A stretch of 45,072 nucleotides of DNA from positions 1 through 45,072 of the forward strand of contig JAIOPX010000070.1 in NCBI GenBank assembly GCA_021413705.1, written 5' to 3'. Position 1 is the stretch's first letter, and every line of letters starts with the position of its first letter. The position numbers and the translations under genes were made by a program. The notes beneath the pieces were generated by a model. It was given only the letters and a program-made list of their open reading frames with translations. It made no database searches and had not been told where the DNA came from. This DNA comes from Planctomycetota bacterium. Its GTDB lineage: Bacteria > Planctomycetota > Planctomycetia > Pirellulales > UBA7805. Positions 31,631 to 39,848 of this stretch are shown here, piece by piece.

Positions 31631-32869
31631 CTACTTCACAGATATCGCCCTCTTCGGATAGTAGCCATTGTCTCGCAACTCGAACATGTCGAGCAAATTA
31701 ATCTTATGCTCCTCATACTCTTTCTTGTCATAGTACCAAATCAATAAATGCAAACTTCCAAATTTCTGTTTCTCGGCCTCACTATCAGAGTTGTTGACGG
31801 CTTTTGGCAGCAATGTGAATATTATCCGATGCCTTACGGTATCGTCGGTCACTCTCACACCAAAGTCGCGTAGCCAATCAAGTCTCTCCTTAATCTGCTG
31901 CGACACTTCAATTTCATTGTGAATGTTCCATAATACCAGCCGATCGTCAGAGAACTGTAGAAAGGTCACATTGCCAAAATGCGATATTGGTTCAAACGGC
32001 CCCCTATCTTCTCTGAGTCCAACAAACAGCTTTGGCGAGATCGTCGGCCGCTCGTACAGCAATCCATGTGTCTCGCGTGAATACGACTTGTGGCCAATCG
32101 CAAATGTCGTCGGTTTTTTTAAATCAGGTATCGGAAAAACTGCGATGTACCTCCCGTCGTCCGTCAGGATTTTTGCGACGTTACCAAGGTCTCTTTGCAG
32201 CAAATCTTTGAAAGCCGCCTGCAGCCATGGATCATCAAGGCTTTTTCCAGGCTCGCCATCATAGACCCTGACTTTTCCATCTTTTTCACGCTGAACCACC
32301 AAGCGACCGGAATTGCTCTTCAGGTATTCAGGTGAAGTCCAATGCAACGTCGGAGGCCATCTCTTAAGCCCATCGTCGGCCCAGTGAGCCCTATCACCCT
32401 CCAGCATTAGTAAATAGCGGCGAAACTCATTCTCATTCTCGGTGCCCGTCACTTTCACGAGCTGTCCTGTCGAAGACAAAAATATCTGTGGCTTCTCGCT
32501 TAAATTCTTTCGATCTTGTTGCGAGAATGCAATACCAGTGTCATTAGGCATACTTGAAATCGGTCCTTGAATCGACCAAAGTGGGCCGACAATTTCGGTT
32601 GCCTGACTAGCGTCATCCTTCGCTTGAAGTCTAACCCTTACTAAGTAACCACGAATATTCGTGGCCTCACCAGGCGCATCGGCTGGGCGATATAGTCTTG
32701 TGCTGGCCTCCATCAGCAAGGACACTTCGTTATCCGCGATTGCTGGGTTTTGCATCATCGGTGTAAGCTGATGCGTATTGAAATCCTTTGTGGCACACGA
32801 TGGCGAGAGTGCGCATGTTAACCCGACGGTGATAAAAATTAGCACTGGATTACGCAGTGAATGTCTCAT
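31631..32869 (-). CDS. Lipoprotein-like hypothetical protein, atypical composition
   Basis: This is a 412-residue protein. The N-terminus M-R-H-S-L-R-N-P with a hydrophobic core and S-C25-A-T-K looks like an export signal, and possibly a lipoprotein signal, but the lipobox is imperfect. No domain is recognised. The C-terminal 150 residues contain beta-like segments such as F-G-N-V-T-F-L-Q-F-S-D-D-R-L-V-L-W. Codon choice is clearly more A/T-rich than in flanking genes, with many AAT, TTT and AAA codons. Together with the transposase remnant upstream, this suggests acquisition from elsewhere. Confidence 0.6.
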   Translation of the reverse strand: MRHSLRNPVLIFITVGLTCALSPSCATKDFNTHQLTPMMQNPAIADNEVSLLMEASTRLYRPADAPGEATNIRGYLVRVRLQAKDDASQATEIVGPLWSIQGPISSMPNDTGIAFSQQDRKNLSEKPQIFLSSTGQLVKVTGTENENEFRRYLLMLEGDRAHWADDGLKRWPPTLHWTSPEYLKSNSGRLVVQREKDGKVRVYDGEPGKSLDDPWLQAAFKDLLQRDLGNVAKILTDDGRYIAVFPIPDLKKPTTFAIGHKSYSRETHGLLYERPTISPKLFVGLREDRGPFEPISHFGNVTFLQFSDDRLVLWNIHNEIEVSQQIKERLDWLRDFGVRVTDDTVRHRIIFTLLPKAVNNSDSEAEKQKFGSLHLLIWYYDKKEYEEHKINLLDMFELRDNGYYPKRAISVK

Positions 32870-32932
32870 GGCTAAAAGATCCCGTCCCCATCGGTCGTTC
32901 CTGTGAAGCCGCCGAGTGAATTGTCGAGGATT

Positions 32933-34054
32933 CTACGCCCGCTCTCCTGGAAACGCCATTACTTCTTCGATTGACTTCGCGCCGGCGGCCAGCATGACGA
33001 CCCGATCAAATCCCAATGCACAGCCGCTCGATGCGGGCAAGCCGTGTTCCATGGCCTGTAGTAATCGGCTTTCGGTGGGCAGCGTAGGCTTGCCGTCTTC
33101 GGTTCGTTGCTGATTGGCGATGGCGATCCGCTTACGCAAGACAGCCGCGTCAGTCAGTTCGTGGTAGCCGTTGGCCAACTCAATACCATCTACTAACAAT
33201 TCGAAACGCTCGGCCACGGGGGGATTGTCATTGCGGACAACGGCCAGCGCGGCTTGTCTGGCAGGGTAGTCGCAGACGATTGCCGGGCGCGTGCGACCCA
33301 GGCGCGGGGCAACGAGTTCCGCCATCATCAGGTCGAGCCAGCCATCGCGGTCGTCTCCTAGTGACGGAGGCGGGTTGCAGCCGTTGGCAACGGCGGCCAG
33401 GCGTAACTCCGGCACGTCGCAGGCGTGGGGATCGATGCCTGCGTGCCGCTCAAAAGCTTCGCGATAGGTCAGCACCTCGGCCGGGCCAAGGAGGGTGCCT
33501 GCGGCAAGTCCCGGACCTGTCGTGGTGGGCGAAGAACCGGTGCCTGGGGCGAGTGGAGCGCTGCCCCAGCATGTCTGGGGCGGCGCTCCACTCGCCCCAG
33601 GCACCCAGGGCCGCGCCCCAGGCACCCTGGCCAGCAGCGTCTCACACAACGCCGAGAGAAGTTCGATTCCCTCGCGCATCCCGTCGCCACGGCGATACCA
33701 TTCGACCATCGTGAATTCAGGATTGTGCAGCCGTCCTGTCTCCCCGCCGCGGAACGACCGGGTGATCTGATAGATCGCCTCCGCCCCCGCGGCCAGCAGC
33801 CGCTTCATGTGGAACTCGGGAGACGTTTGCAGCCACATCCGCCGGCCCACTTCCGGCCGCCGGGCATCGTCGAATAGCACCACGGAAAGTGGATCGATAT
33901 GCCGATCCACCACTGTGTCGGACGACAGCAGCGGTGTTTCGACCTCCAGAAACCCGCGCTCATCAAAAAACCGCCGCGTGCGTGTCAGCAATTCCGCCCG
34001 TAGCCGAAGCGTCGGCCAGTCGGCTGAAGGCAGAAAATCGCGATCGGAGGACAT
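32933..34054 (-). CDS. epmA: Elongation factor P--(R)-beta-lysine ligase (LysRS paralogue)
   Basis: The 373-residue class II synthetase catalytic domain lacks the anticodon-binding domain. It should activate (R)-beta-lysine and attach it to the conserved lysine of EF-P. Motif 2 is R-S-F-R-G-G-E-T-G-R-L-H-N-P-E-F-T and motif 3 is G-C-A-L-G-F-D-R-V-V-M-L. The N-terminal F-F-D-E-R-G-F-L-E-V-E-T-P is also typical. It exceeds the roughly 325-residue standard, largely because about 45 residues (144-190; Pro/Gly/Ala-rich, with P-Q-T-C-W-G-S-A-P) come from a palindromic insertion. It lies on the same strand just after efp, and epmB is divergent from efp. Whether the inserted protein still folds is unknown; the frame is intact. 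Confidence 0.93.
   Translation of the reverse strand: MSSDRDFLPSADWPTLRLRAELLTRTRRFFDERGFLEVETPLLSSDTVVDRHIDPLSVVLFDDARRPEVGRRMWLQTSPEFHMKRLLAAGAEAIYQITRSFRGGETGRLHNPEFTMVEWYRRGDGMREGIELLSALCETLLARVPGARPWVPGASGAPPQTCWGSAPLAPGTGSSPTTTGPGLAAGTLLGPAEVLTYREAFERHAGIDPHACDVPELRLAAVANGCNPPPSLGDDRDGWLDLMMAELVAPRLGRTRPAIVCDYPARQAALAVVRNDNPPVAERFELLVDGIELANGYHELTDAAVLRKRIAIANQQRTEDGKPTLPTESRLLQAMEHGLPASSGCALGFDRVVMLAAGAKSIEEVMAFPGERA
33539..33605. repeat. Intragenic 67-bp palindrome inside epmA
   Basis: Arms 33539-33568 and 33576-33605 are 30-bp reverse complements with one mismatch and a 7-nt loop. The left arm starts GGTGCCTGGGGCGAGTGGAG. Adjacent copies of its end (CCAGGGC..GCCCCAGGCACC) extend to 33630. 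It is read in frame and adds residues about 150-172. This is the clearest case here of a mobile palindrome inside a conserved enzyme. Confidence 0.9.
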
Positions 34055-34111
34055 CGACGTTCTTTGCGCTCCTTTTGCGCCTTCGCGACTATGCGTCGAA
34101 AATGTCCCTTC

Positions 34112-34141
34112 AAAAACGCGGGGCGATGCCCCGCCGCTAAA
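34112..34141 (-). terminator. Transposable-looking terminator after efp (TTTAGCGG family)
   Basis: On the minus strand TTTAGCGGCGGGGCATCGCC is followed by CCGCG and TTTTT, a hairpin with GCGGGGC/GCCCCGC arms and a T run. It begins one base after the efp stop codon. The same arrangement follows kbl. Confidence 0.75.
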
Positions 34142-34711
34142 CTATTCCTTCACGCGCTCGACATACTCTCCCGTCCGCGTATCCACTCGAATCACGTCCC
34201 CCATCTCGACGAACGAGGGGCAGGTAATCGTGGCGCCAGTTTCAATCTTCACCGGCTTGGTCACTTTCGTGGCAGTGTTCCCCTTCACGCCGGGATCGCA
34301 CTCCACGACCTTGGCGTTGATGTGGTTCGGCGGCGAGACGCTGATCGGGTTGTTGTCGAACAGGAGGATCGCGCACATGGAGGCGTCCTTCAAATACAAA
34401 GCCGCGTCGCCAACCTGCTCGGGGTCCAGTTCATACTGCTCGTAGCTGGTTGTGTCCATGAATACGAACTTCTCACCCTGGCGGTAGAGAAACTGCCCTT
34501 CGATTTCGCTGATGTCGGCCGCATCGACCGAGTCGCCGCTCTTCCAGGTGCGATCGATCACGGTTCCCCGGACCAGATTGCGCACGCGGCATTTATAGAG
34601 GGCCTGTCCCTTGCCCGGCTTCACAAAGTTGCACTCGATCATCAGATAGGGATCGCCGTCGATCTGAATCTTCAGCCCCTTTTTGAACTCGCTGGTGTTA
34701 TACGTAGCCAC
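34142..34711 (-). CDS. efp: Elongation factor P
   Basis: The 189-residue three-domain protein relieves ribosome stalling at polyproline stretches. The modification loop reads V-K-P-G-K34-G-Q-A, with K34 the expected site of beta-lysylation by EpmA. A final S-F-V-E-M-G-D-V-I-R-V-D-T-R-T-G-E-Y belongs to the OB-fold domains. The start codon is GTG, with an AGGGAGGACAGG purine-rich site upstream. It is divergent from epmB with a 48-nt gap and followed by epmA. Many exported proteins in this window are proline-rich, so EF-P should matter here. Confidence 0.97.
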   Translation of the reverse strand: MATYNTSEFKKGLKIQIDGDPYLMIECNFVKPGKGQALYKCRVRNLVRGTVIDRTWKSGDSVDAADISEIEGQFLYRQGEKFVFMDTTSYEQYELDPEQVGDAALYLKDASMCAILLFDNNPISVSPPNHINAKVVECDPGVKGNTATKVTKPVKIETGATITCPSFVEMGDVIRVDTRTGEYVERVKE

Positions 34712-34759
34712 GGAACGCCTGTCCTCCCTCTAGGGTGTTTGATCCATTATGCTGGTGCG

Positions 34760-35827
34760 ATGGAATTAAGAATTGTATCCCAGGAAGCCGAGAATGTCGC
34801 TAGCAGATTTTCACGGCCATCCCTCACACTACCGTCCGCAAAGTCGCCTGTTGCACCGTCCTGGCAGCAGTCGATCCGCCATGCGGTTCGCGCTCCAGAC
34901 GAATTGTGGCGGCTGCTGAGCCTGCCTGCCTCGCTGCTTCCCGCTGCGCGCCGCGCGTCCGAACTATTTCCGCTGTTTGCCCCGCGGGAATACATCGCGC
35001 GGATGCGGCCCGGCGACCCGGACGATCCACTCCTGCGACAAGTCTTGCCGCTAGGTGACGAGCTTGAATCGGCCGACGGTTTCACGGCCGATCCGGTGGG
35101 CGACGCCGCTGCCGCGTGCGGCCCCGGCCTCTTGCGAAAGTATCGCACAAGGGCCCTGCTGATAACAACCGGGGTCTGCGCGATCCACTGTCGCTATTGC
35201 TTCCGCCGCCACTATCCCTACGACGAATTACCCCGCAGTCTGGACGAGTGGGAGCCGGCGCTGGCCGAGATCGCGGCGGATGCGACCCTCGACGAAGTCA
35301 TCCTCAGCGGCGGCGATCCACTGATGCTCACCGATGGCCGCCTGACTGAACTGGCCGAGCGATTGGCGGCCATCCCCCACCTCACGCGCCTGCGAATGCA
35401 TACCCGGCTGCCGATCGTTATTCCGGCCAGGGTGTGCGACGCTCTGATTGGCTGGCTCCGCGGCACACGGCTCGCGCCGATCGTCGTGATCCACGCCAAT
35501 CATGCGGCCGAATTGGACGGCGAAGTGGCGGCGGCCTTGGCAAAGCTGGCGGACGCAGGCATCGTGCTGCTGAACCAATCGGTCCTGCTGCGCGGCGTCA
35601 ACGACGAGGCCGATGCTTTGACCGATCTGTCACGGCGCTTGGTCGATTTGCGTGTCATGCCGTATTATTTGCATCAGTTGGATCGCGTAGCCGGCGCTGC
35701 CCACTTCGAGGTCTCGCCGGATCGCGGCCGGAAACTGATTGAGGAACTACGAACGCGGCTCCCCGGCTACGCTGTGCCGCGCTATGTGCAGGAAGTGCCC
35801 GGAGCGGAGAGCAAGACGCCCATGTAG
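34760..35827 (+). CDS. epmB: EF-P (R)-beta-lysine-forming lysine 2,3-aminomutase
   Basis: This is a 355-residue radical SAM enzyme. C140-x3-C144-x2-C147 in G-V-C-A-I-H-C-R-Y-C-F binds the [4Fe-4S] cluster, and L-S-G-G-D-P-L-M-L is the SAM-binding segment. H-Q-L-D-R-V-A-G-A-A-H-F ends in the PLP-domain region. It lacks the extra domain of the catabolic KamA enzymes, and its position divergent from efp and epmA identifies it as EpmB, which makes (R)-beta-lysine from L-lysine. A much longer open frame to the left overlaps efp and is not used. The stop codon lies inside a GTAGGG palindrome. Confidence 0.94.
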   Translation: MELRIVSQEAENVASRFSRPSLTLPSAKSPVAPSWQQSIRHAVRAPDELWRLLSLPASLLPAARRASELFPLFAPREYIARMRPGDPDDPLLRQVLPLGDELESADGFTADPVGDAAAACGPGLLRKYRTRALLITTGVCAIHCRYCFRRHYPYDELPRSLDEWEPALAEIAADATLDEVILSGGDPLMLTDGRLTELAERLAAIPHLTRLRMHTRLPIVIPARVCDALIGWLRGTRLAPIVVIHANHAAELDGEVAAALAKLADAGIVLLNQSVLLRGVNDEADALTDLSRRLVDLRVMPYYLHQLDRVAGAAHFEVSPDRGRKLIEELRTRLPGYAVPRYVQEVPGAESKTPM

Positions 35828-35844
35828 GGTACGCGCAGCGTACC
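35824..35844. repeat. GTAGGGTACGCGCAGC-family palindrome, copy 3
   Basis: GTAGGGTACGCGCAGCGTACC begins with the last base of the epmB codon before the stop and supplies TAG (35825-35827). It is identical to the reverse complement of the copy at 3595-3615. Confidence 0.8.
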
Positions 35845-35928
35845 AGTTCTTGGTGAACCAACACGATTCAACTTGATAACCCGTGCGAATACAGTTTAAC
35901 AAGTCCTATCGAGAGAATATCCAATCGA

Positions 35929-36726
35929 ATGCGTGCCCTCTGGCTCACCGACATCCACCTGAACTTCGTCACGGCTCCTGATCTGGAGGGCTTTTACGAC
36001 GATCTGGCCGCCGCCGCACCCGACGCCCTGTTGATCAGCGGCGATATCGGCGAAGCCACCAGCGTGCGCGGCTTTCTGCGACAGCTTGCAGAGCGGATCG
36101 GCGTTCCGACTTACTTCGTGCTCGGTAATCATGACTTCTATTTTGGCTCCATCGCTCTGGTACGGCGCGAAGTCGGTGAACTGTGTCACGAGATCCCACG
36201 ACTGAATTACCTCACGGCCGAAGGAGTCGTGCCGCTGGCCGCCGATGTGGGTCTGATTGGGCACGATGGTTGGGCTGACGCCCGCGAGGGAGACTATCTG
36301 CGGTCGTACGTGATGATGAACGACTATCGGCTGATCGCCGAACTGACAGGGTTCACTAAGGCCGATCGCCGCGGCGTGTTGGAAAAGCTGGGTGACGAAG
36401 CCGCCGCCCATGTGCGGCGCTGGCTGCCGGCGGCCTTGGCTGATTTTCCCGAGGTCGTCCTGCTGACGCACGTCCCTCCGGTCCGCGCGGCCTGCTGGTA
36501 CAACGGCCAGATTTCCGACGACGAGTGGGCGCCCCATTTCGTCTGCCGTGCTGTGGGCGATGCGATTCTGGAAATCATGCCGAAGTATCCGCGACGGAGA
36601 CTGACGGTTCTGTGCGGCCATACCCACAGCCGCGGCGAGTGCCAGCCTCTGCCCAACGTGAAAATACTCACCGGAGCTGCGCAATACGGCCACCCGGCAG
36701 TGGAGCGGGTGCTTGACTTCACGTAG
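35929..36726 (+). CDS. Calcineurin-like metallophosphoesterase
   Basis: This is a 265-residue cytoplasmic enzyme with the complete five-motif signature: D8-x-H10, G-D39-I, G-N67-H68-D, H in L-L-T-H-V-P-P, and G-H231-T-H233. The dimetal site is therefore intact and phosphoester hydrolysis is expected. The substrate cannot be read from sequence. The protein lacks a signal peptide. It is convergent with the SnoaL-like gene and follows epmB by about 100 nt, with no sign of coupling. Confidence 0.88.
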   Translation: MRALWLTDIHLNFVTAPDLEGFYDDLAAAAPDALLISGDIGEATSVRGFLRQLAERIGVPTYFVLGNHDFYFGSIALVRREVGELCHEIPRLNYLTAEGVVPLAADVGLIGHDGWADAREGDYLRSYVMMNDYRLIAELTGFTKADRRGVLEKLGDEAAAHVRRWLPAALADFPEVVLLTHVPPVRAACWYNGQISDDEWAPHFVCRAVGDAILEIMPKYPRRRLTVLCGHTHSRGECQPLPNVKILTGAAQYGHPAVERVLDFT

Positions 36727-36735
36727 CGAGCAATT

Positions 36736-37143
36736 TCACGTAGCCACCGACCGATGAAAATGCACATGCCGCCAGCGGCCGTCGATCCGCTGCCAGATGC
36801 GCGTCTCTTCGGTGCGACTGGTGACCGGTGCTCCATCGGCGCCTAGCCGCTGCGTCAGCCGGGCGTAGGAGATGACTGCCGCGTCGGGGCCGAGGATGCG
36901 GACCTGCGGCGTGGACATCGTCATGTTGACCGGCCCCTCTCCCTTCGGCAGTTCGAAGTAGTAGCGGTGAAACTCCATCCCTTCGACCAGATGCCCGCGC
37001 GACTCCGGCTCAAAGCAAGTTAGGTCACCCGCGCACAATTCGATGTAAGAGTCCCAATCTCCCGCGGCGATGCTATCGAGCAGGGCTTCGTTAAGTTCCA
37101 ACAGTTCGGCTTCAGTGGTGTCGCTGCTCATTTGTTTTCTCAT
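36736..37143 (-). CDS. SnoaL-like / CaMKII association-domain-like protein
   Basis: A 135-residue cystatin-like cone fold is suggested by L-L-D-S-I-A-A-G-D-W-D-S-Y, the turn F-E-P-E-S-R-G-H-L-V-E-G, a strand with M-E-F-H-R-Y-Y-F, and a final strand W-Q-R-I-D-G-R-W-R-H-V-H-F-H-R-S. This order fits the calcium/calmodulin-dependent kinase II association domain family (DUF4440-like). The ATG at 37143 overlaps the ferredoxin TGA stop as ATGA. A second ATG four codons later is equally possible. Coupling to the ferredoxin suggests joint expression, but no function is known. Confidence 0.75.
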   Translation of the reverse strand: MRKQMSSDTTEAELLELNEALLDSIAAGDWDSYIELCAGDLTCFEPESRGHLVEGMEFHRYYFELPKGEGPVNMTMSTPQVRILGPDAAVISYARLTQRLGADGAPVTSRTEETRIWQRIDGRWRHVHFHRSVAT

Positions 37144-37535
37144 GCCCCCGCTTTCAGCTCCGCCAAGTGCTGCGCCGTCCCCACCAGCCGGTCCCAGTTG
37201 GCTTGAATGTATTCCGGCGGGCCGCCGATCTGGGCGACGTATTGCGCCACCTGCTCCGTCGGCACCATCTCGATGGCATCCCACGGGCAGACCTTCAGGT
37301 CGTAGGGGTTCGATTTCTTACCCGGGATGTGGACGCAAACTTCACAGCCGACACACCGCTCCAAGTCGATCTCGCACCATTGCTGCGTCCCTTTGACGAC
37401 GCCGCGGTCGATCTTCATCAGCACGATGCAATCGACCGGGCAGACCTCCAGACACGACTCGCAGCCGGTGCAATTGTCGGCATTGATGACAGCCAGTTCC
37501 TTCGGCAGCTTCTTGCGGGGGCCCTGTTTGGCCAT
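37140..37535 (-). CDS. 2x[4Fe-4S] ferredoxin
   Basis: The 131-residue iron-sulfur protein has a first cluster C22-x2-C25-x2-C28-x3-C32-P and a second cluster C61-x2-C64-x2-C67 with the last cysteine at C83-P after a long insert (V-H-I-P-G-K-K-S-N-P-Y-D-L-K-V). C36 is the additional cysteine that follows the first cluster, where the other cluster's fourth ligand often lies. The C-terminal 45 residues are helical (Y-I-Q-A-N-W-D-R-L-V-G-T). The insert before the last cysteine is longer than in classical bacterial ferredoxins. The start ATG is preceded by GGACG. It is translated just ahead of the SnoaL-like protein. Confidence 0.86.
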   Translation of the reverse strand: MAKQGPRKKLPKELAVINADNCTGCESCLEVCPVDCIVLMKIDRGVVKGTQQWCEIDLERCVGCEVCVHIPGKKSNPYDLKVCPWDAIEMVPTEQVAQYVAQIGGPPEYIQANWDRLVGTAQHLAELKAGA

Positions 37536-37619
37536 CGTTCGTCCGTTCCGTTGTGTGTAGTGGGCAAACAATCTCTTCGGCAAGTGAAACCGCAGACAGG
37601 AGCCAAAAAGCCGTCTTAG

Positions 37620-37661
37620 CCCCCGGACTCGGTCCCGCCGTGGTGGGCGAGTCGCCGGGGG
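37620..37661. repeat. CCCCCGGACTCG palindrome upstream of the ferredoxin gene
   Basis: CCCCCGGACTCG pairs with CGAGTCGCCGGGGG around a CCCGCCGTGGTGGGC hairpin. Confidence 0.6.
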
Positions 37662-37742
37662 TTGTCTTTGGCACGCGGTCAACGGTCCAACCACAACAAT
37701 CATAGAAGATTTCCAGCAAAACGCCAACCACGGGTATCCCGA

Positions 37743-37802
37743 CGTTGGAGTACAGCCTTCAGACTAATTGACGAAAAGCAGGCTAAAGCCTGGACTCCAA
37801 CG
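37743..37802. repeat. CGTTGGAGTCCAGGCTTTAG-type palindrome
   Basis: CGTTGGAGTACAGCCTTCAG at the left and AGGCTAAAGCCTGGACTCCA followed by ACG at the right are imperfect complements. With the previous element it accounts for most of the 37536-37912 gap. No gene is visible there. Confidence 0.65.
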
Positions 37803-37912
37803 GGAAGCCCGTCCAATCCCAACATCGCTAAATTGACCTTCACCTCCCGCTGGCCCTATACTCGATGCACTGCTTCCCTTGGGACTCGGTTCGCCTTTAA
37901 GAGGCCCGGATC

Positions 37913-38836
37913 ATGTTGAAAACAAGGCTCACCGCCACACTGGTCGCGTTCCTGCTGGCCACGCTCTACCCTGCATTCGCCTGGTCGGTCGATGCAGAAG
38001 CCGTCCGCCGTCAACAGGAGCAGCAGCGGCAGCAACGCCTCGAACAAGAGCGAAATAATCTGGACAACCAAATTCGGTCCGGTCAGCGACAACTGGAACA
38101 GGCTCGGCAACAGGAACAGCAGATTCGCAAGGCGCTTCCCAACCTGGAAAAGCAATATCAGGAGGCCATGCAGCAGGCGGAGAAGTTCAAGCCACAGTTG
38201 GAAAGCCAGCAGCAGGAAGCCGACAAAGCCAGAGCACTGCAAAAGGCCGCTAGCGACAAAGTTCGCGAGGCCCGGAAACAGCTTACTGAGATCGGCGACC
38301 ACCTGGAGAAAGTCCAACCGAGCGATGCGCCGATTGCCCAGGCCCGAGTTCGCTACGACAAAGCTCAGGTTCAATACGACCAGGTGTTGAAGCGCATTCT
38401 GGAGTCGGCGGAATACAAGCAGGCGTTCCAGGCGGCGCTTGATACGGGCGACAAGGAAAAAGCCAGCGATGTGCGCAACAGCTTTGTGAAAGGAAATGTG
38501 GAGCTATCCGCCTTGCAACTCGAATTGAAAACGAGTCGTCAGGCTTACGAAGATTTGCGCAAATCGCTGATCGAAGGGCACCCCGACCACCAGCGGGTGA
38601 GCGAGGCTGTGAAGTCCGCGCAAGCCGAATTGACCGAAGCCGGCAAGCAGCTCGACGATGCCGTGAAGAAAAATGGCCAGGCCAAAGCGGTCATGGCCAA
38701 TAAGGTGGGCGTCGCCCGAAAGGCTTCCACCGTGGGCAAGCAGGCCCAGGCCAATGTCCAAAGGCTCGACCAAGCCCAGAAGAATATCTCGCAACAGATT
38801 CAGCGTTTGCAGGACAGGCGAAACAACTTGCGGTGA
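37913..38836 (+). CDS. Exported coiled-coil protein
   Basis: This is a 307-residue protein with AGAGG upstream. The signal peptide is M-L-K-T-R-L-T-A-T-L-V-A-F-L-L-A-T and ends near A-F-A-W-S. Nearly all the rest is Gln/Glu/Lys/Arg-rich heptad sequence: R-R-Q-Q-E-Q-Q-R-Q-Q-R-L-E-Q-E-R in the first coil (27-135), then a short break (V-Q-P-S-D-A-P-I), then two more coils to the end (I-Q-R-L-Q-D-R-R-N-N). No enzymatic motif is present. It probably acts as a periplasmic structural or scaffold protein. Function is unknown; homologues would be hard to separate from generic coiled coils. Confidence 0.7.
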   Translation: MLKTRLTATLVAFLLATLYPAFAWSVDAEAVRRQQEQQRQQRLEQERNNLDNQIRSGQRQLEQARQQEQQIRKALPNLEKQYQEAMQQAEKFKPQLESQQQEADKARALQKAASDKVREARKQLTEIGDHLEKVQPSDAPIAQARVRYDKAQVQYDQVLKRILESAEYKQAFQAALDTGDKEKASDVRNSFVKGNVELSALQLELKTSRQAYEDLRKSLIEGHPDHQRVSEAVKSAQAELTEAGKQLDDAVKKNGQAKAVMANKVGVARKASTVGKQAQANVQRLDQAQKNISQQIQRLQDRRNNLR

Positions 38837-38839
38837 GGC

Positions 38840-39748
38840 TCATCTTACACCATAAATCGCAATCGCCAGAATCATCAACACGGCGGCGGCAATCCGGCGG
38901 AGCACTACGCCCCGGCTGGAGTGGTGCTCCAGATGCAACATCCCCTGCCATGCCAGCAGCGCACCGAGCACGATGGCGAACAACCCGCGCGTGCCAATGA
39001 CGATGTTCCCTAAGATCGGCCCGCACAGGGCAATGCAGGCGAACAGCAGATACATGCTGGGCAACCAGATGAGGACATGGGGCACCGCGGCCAGCCAGTC
39101 AGCCCTGCGGCGGCTCCCTTGCCACGGCAACAGCGGCAGCGCCGCCAACCCGCAAAATCCGTAGCAAACACCAACGCTGCGCGCGGAAGCGGCAAAACCG
39201 GTTCCCAGCCGCGGCACCAAGAGAAAAACGAACACATCCGAGACGGCAAACATGCAGACGGCCAAGAGCGTTACCAGCAGCGACCGCCACGGCAACCGTC
39301 CGCCGATGTGATGCAGCATCGCGCCGGCCACCAGGCTCAGCGCCACCGCCGCCAGTTGCGGCCACCCCAGCTTCTGTCCCAACAGCAGCAGCGACAGCGG
39401 CGCCACCGCCACTACCTTTAAGCCCAACAGTGGCACCAGCCGCGATGAGGCCGTATGCCGCAACCCAATAAAGAACAGCGCTTGGCCCAAGAGATATGTG
39501 ACACTCGTGCCGAGCATCGGCAGAATCCAGTTCCGCACGTCGAGTAGTTCGTCGCTCCACAGCGGCACGAGCACCGCCAACGCCAGCACACCCATCATGA
39601 CATGGCTGGTCACCATCAGCCGCAGCGAACTGCCATGGCCTTGCACGATATAGCGCCGCGAGATCGCAAAAGCAATCGCATGGGCAACCGCCGCCAGCAG
39701 GCCGTAAACAATCCCCAGCACCAGCAGCGGAGTTGGTGTGGGTGGCAT
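38840..39748 (-). CDS. EamA/DMT-type membrane transporter
   Basis: About 302 residues contain nine to ten hydrophobic helices, starting L-L-V-L-G-I-V-Y-G-L-L-A-A. Two related halves are suggested by A-V-A-L-S-L-V-A-G-A-M-L at the end of the first half and G-A-L-L-A-W-Q-G-M-L at the end of the second, as in drug/metabolite transporters. The substrate is unknown. The start is taken as the ATG giving M-P-P-T-P-T-P; an ATG 19 codons upstream would add a hydrophobic segment and cannot be ruled out. It is convergent with the coiled-coil gene. Confidence 0.72.
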   Translation of the reverse strand: MPPTPTPLLVLGIVYGLLAAVAHAIAFAISRRYIVQGHGSSLRLMVTSHVMMGVLALAVLVPLWSDELLDVRNWILPMLGTSVTYLLGQALFFIGLRHTASSRLVPLLGLKVVAVAPLSLLLLGQKLGWPQLAAVALSLVAGAMLHHIGGRLPWRSLLVTLLAVCMFAVSDVFVFLLVPRLGTGFAASARSVGVCYGFCGLAALPLLPWQGSRRRADWLAAVPHVLIWLPSMYLLFACIALCGPILGNIVIGTRGLFAIVLGALLAWQGMLHLEHHSSRGVVLRRIAAAVLMILAIAIYGVR

Positions 39749-39848
39749 GAATCGGATCGGCAGGGCAGGCAGGAGAAGGGCAGCAGGGCAAAGCAGTGGC
39801 ATCATACGGCCCGTAGGTAAACGAAGTCAAAGCCCGGGCTTGAGGTGC

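Noticed and set aside
34064-34759. N-terminal extension of EpmB by 232 residues
   Set aside because: The extension is antisense to efp and does not match the family. The ATG at 34760 gives the normal EpmB length.
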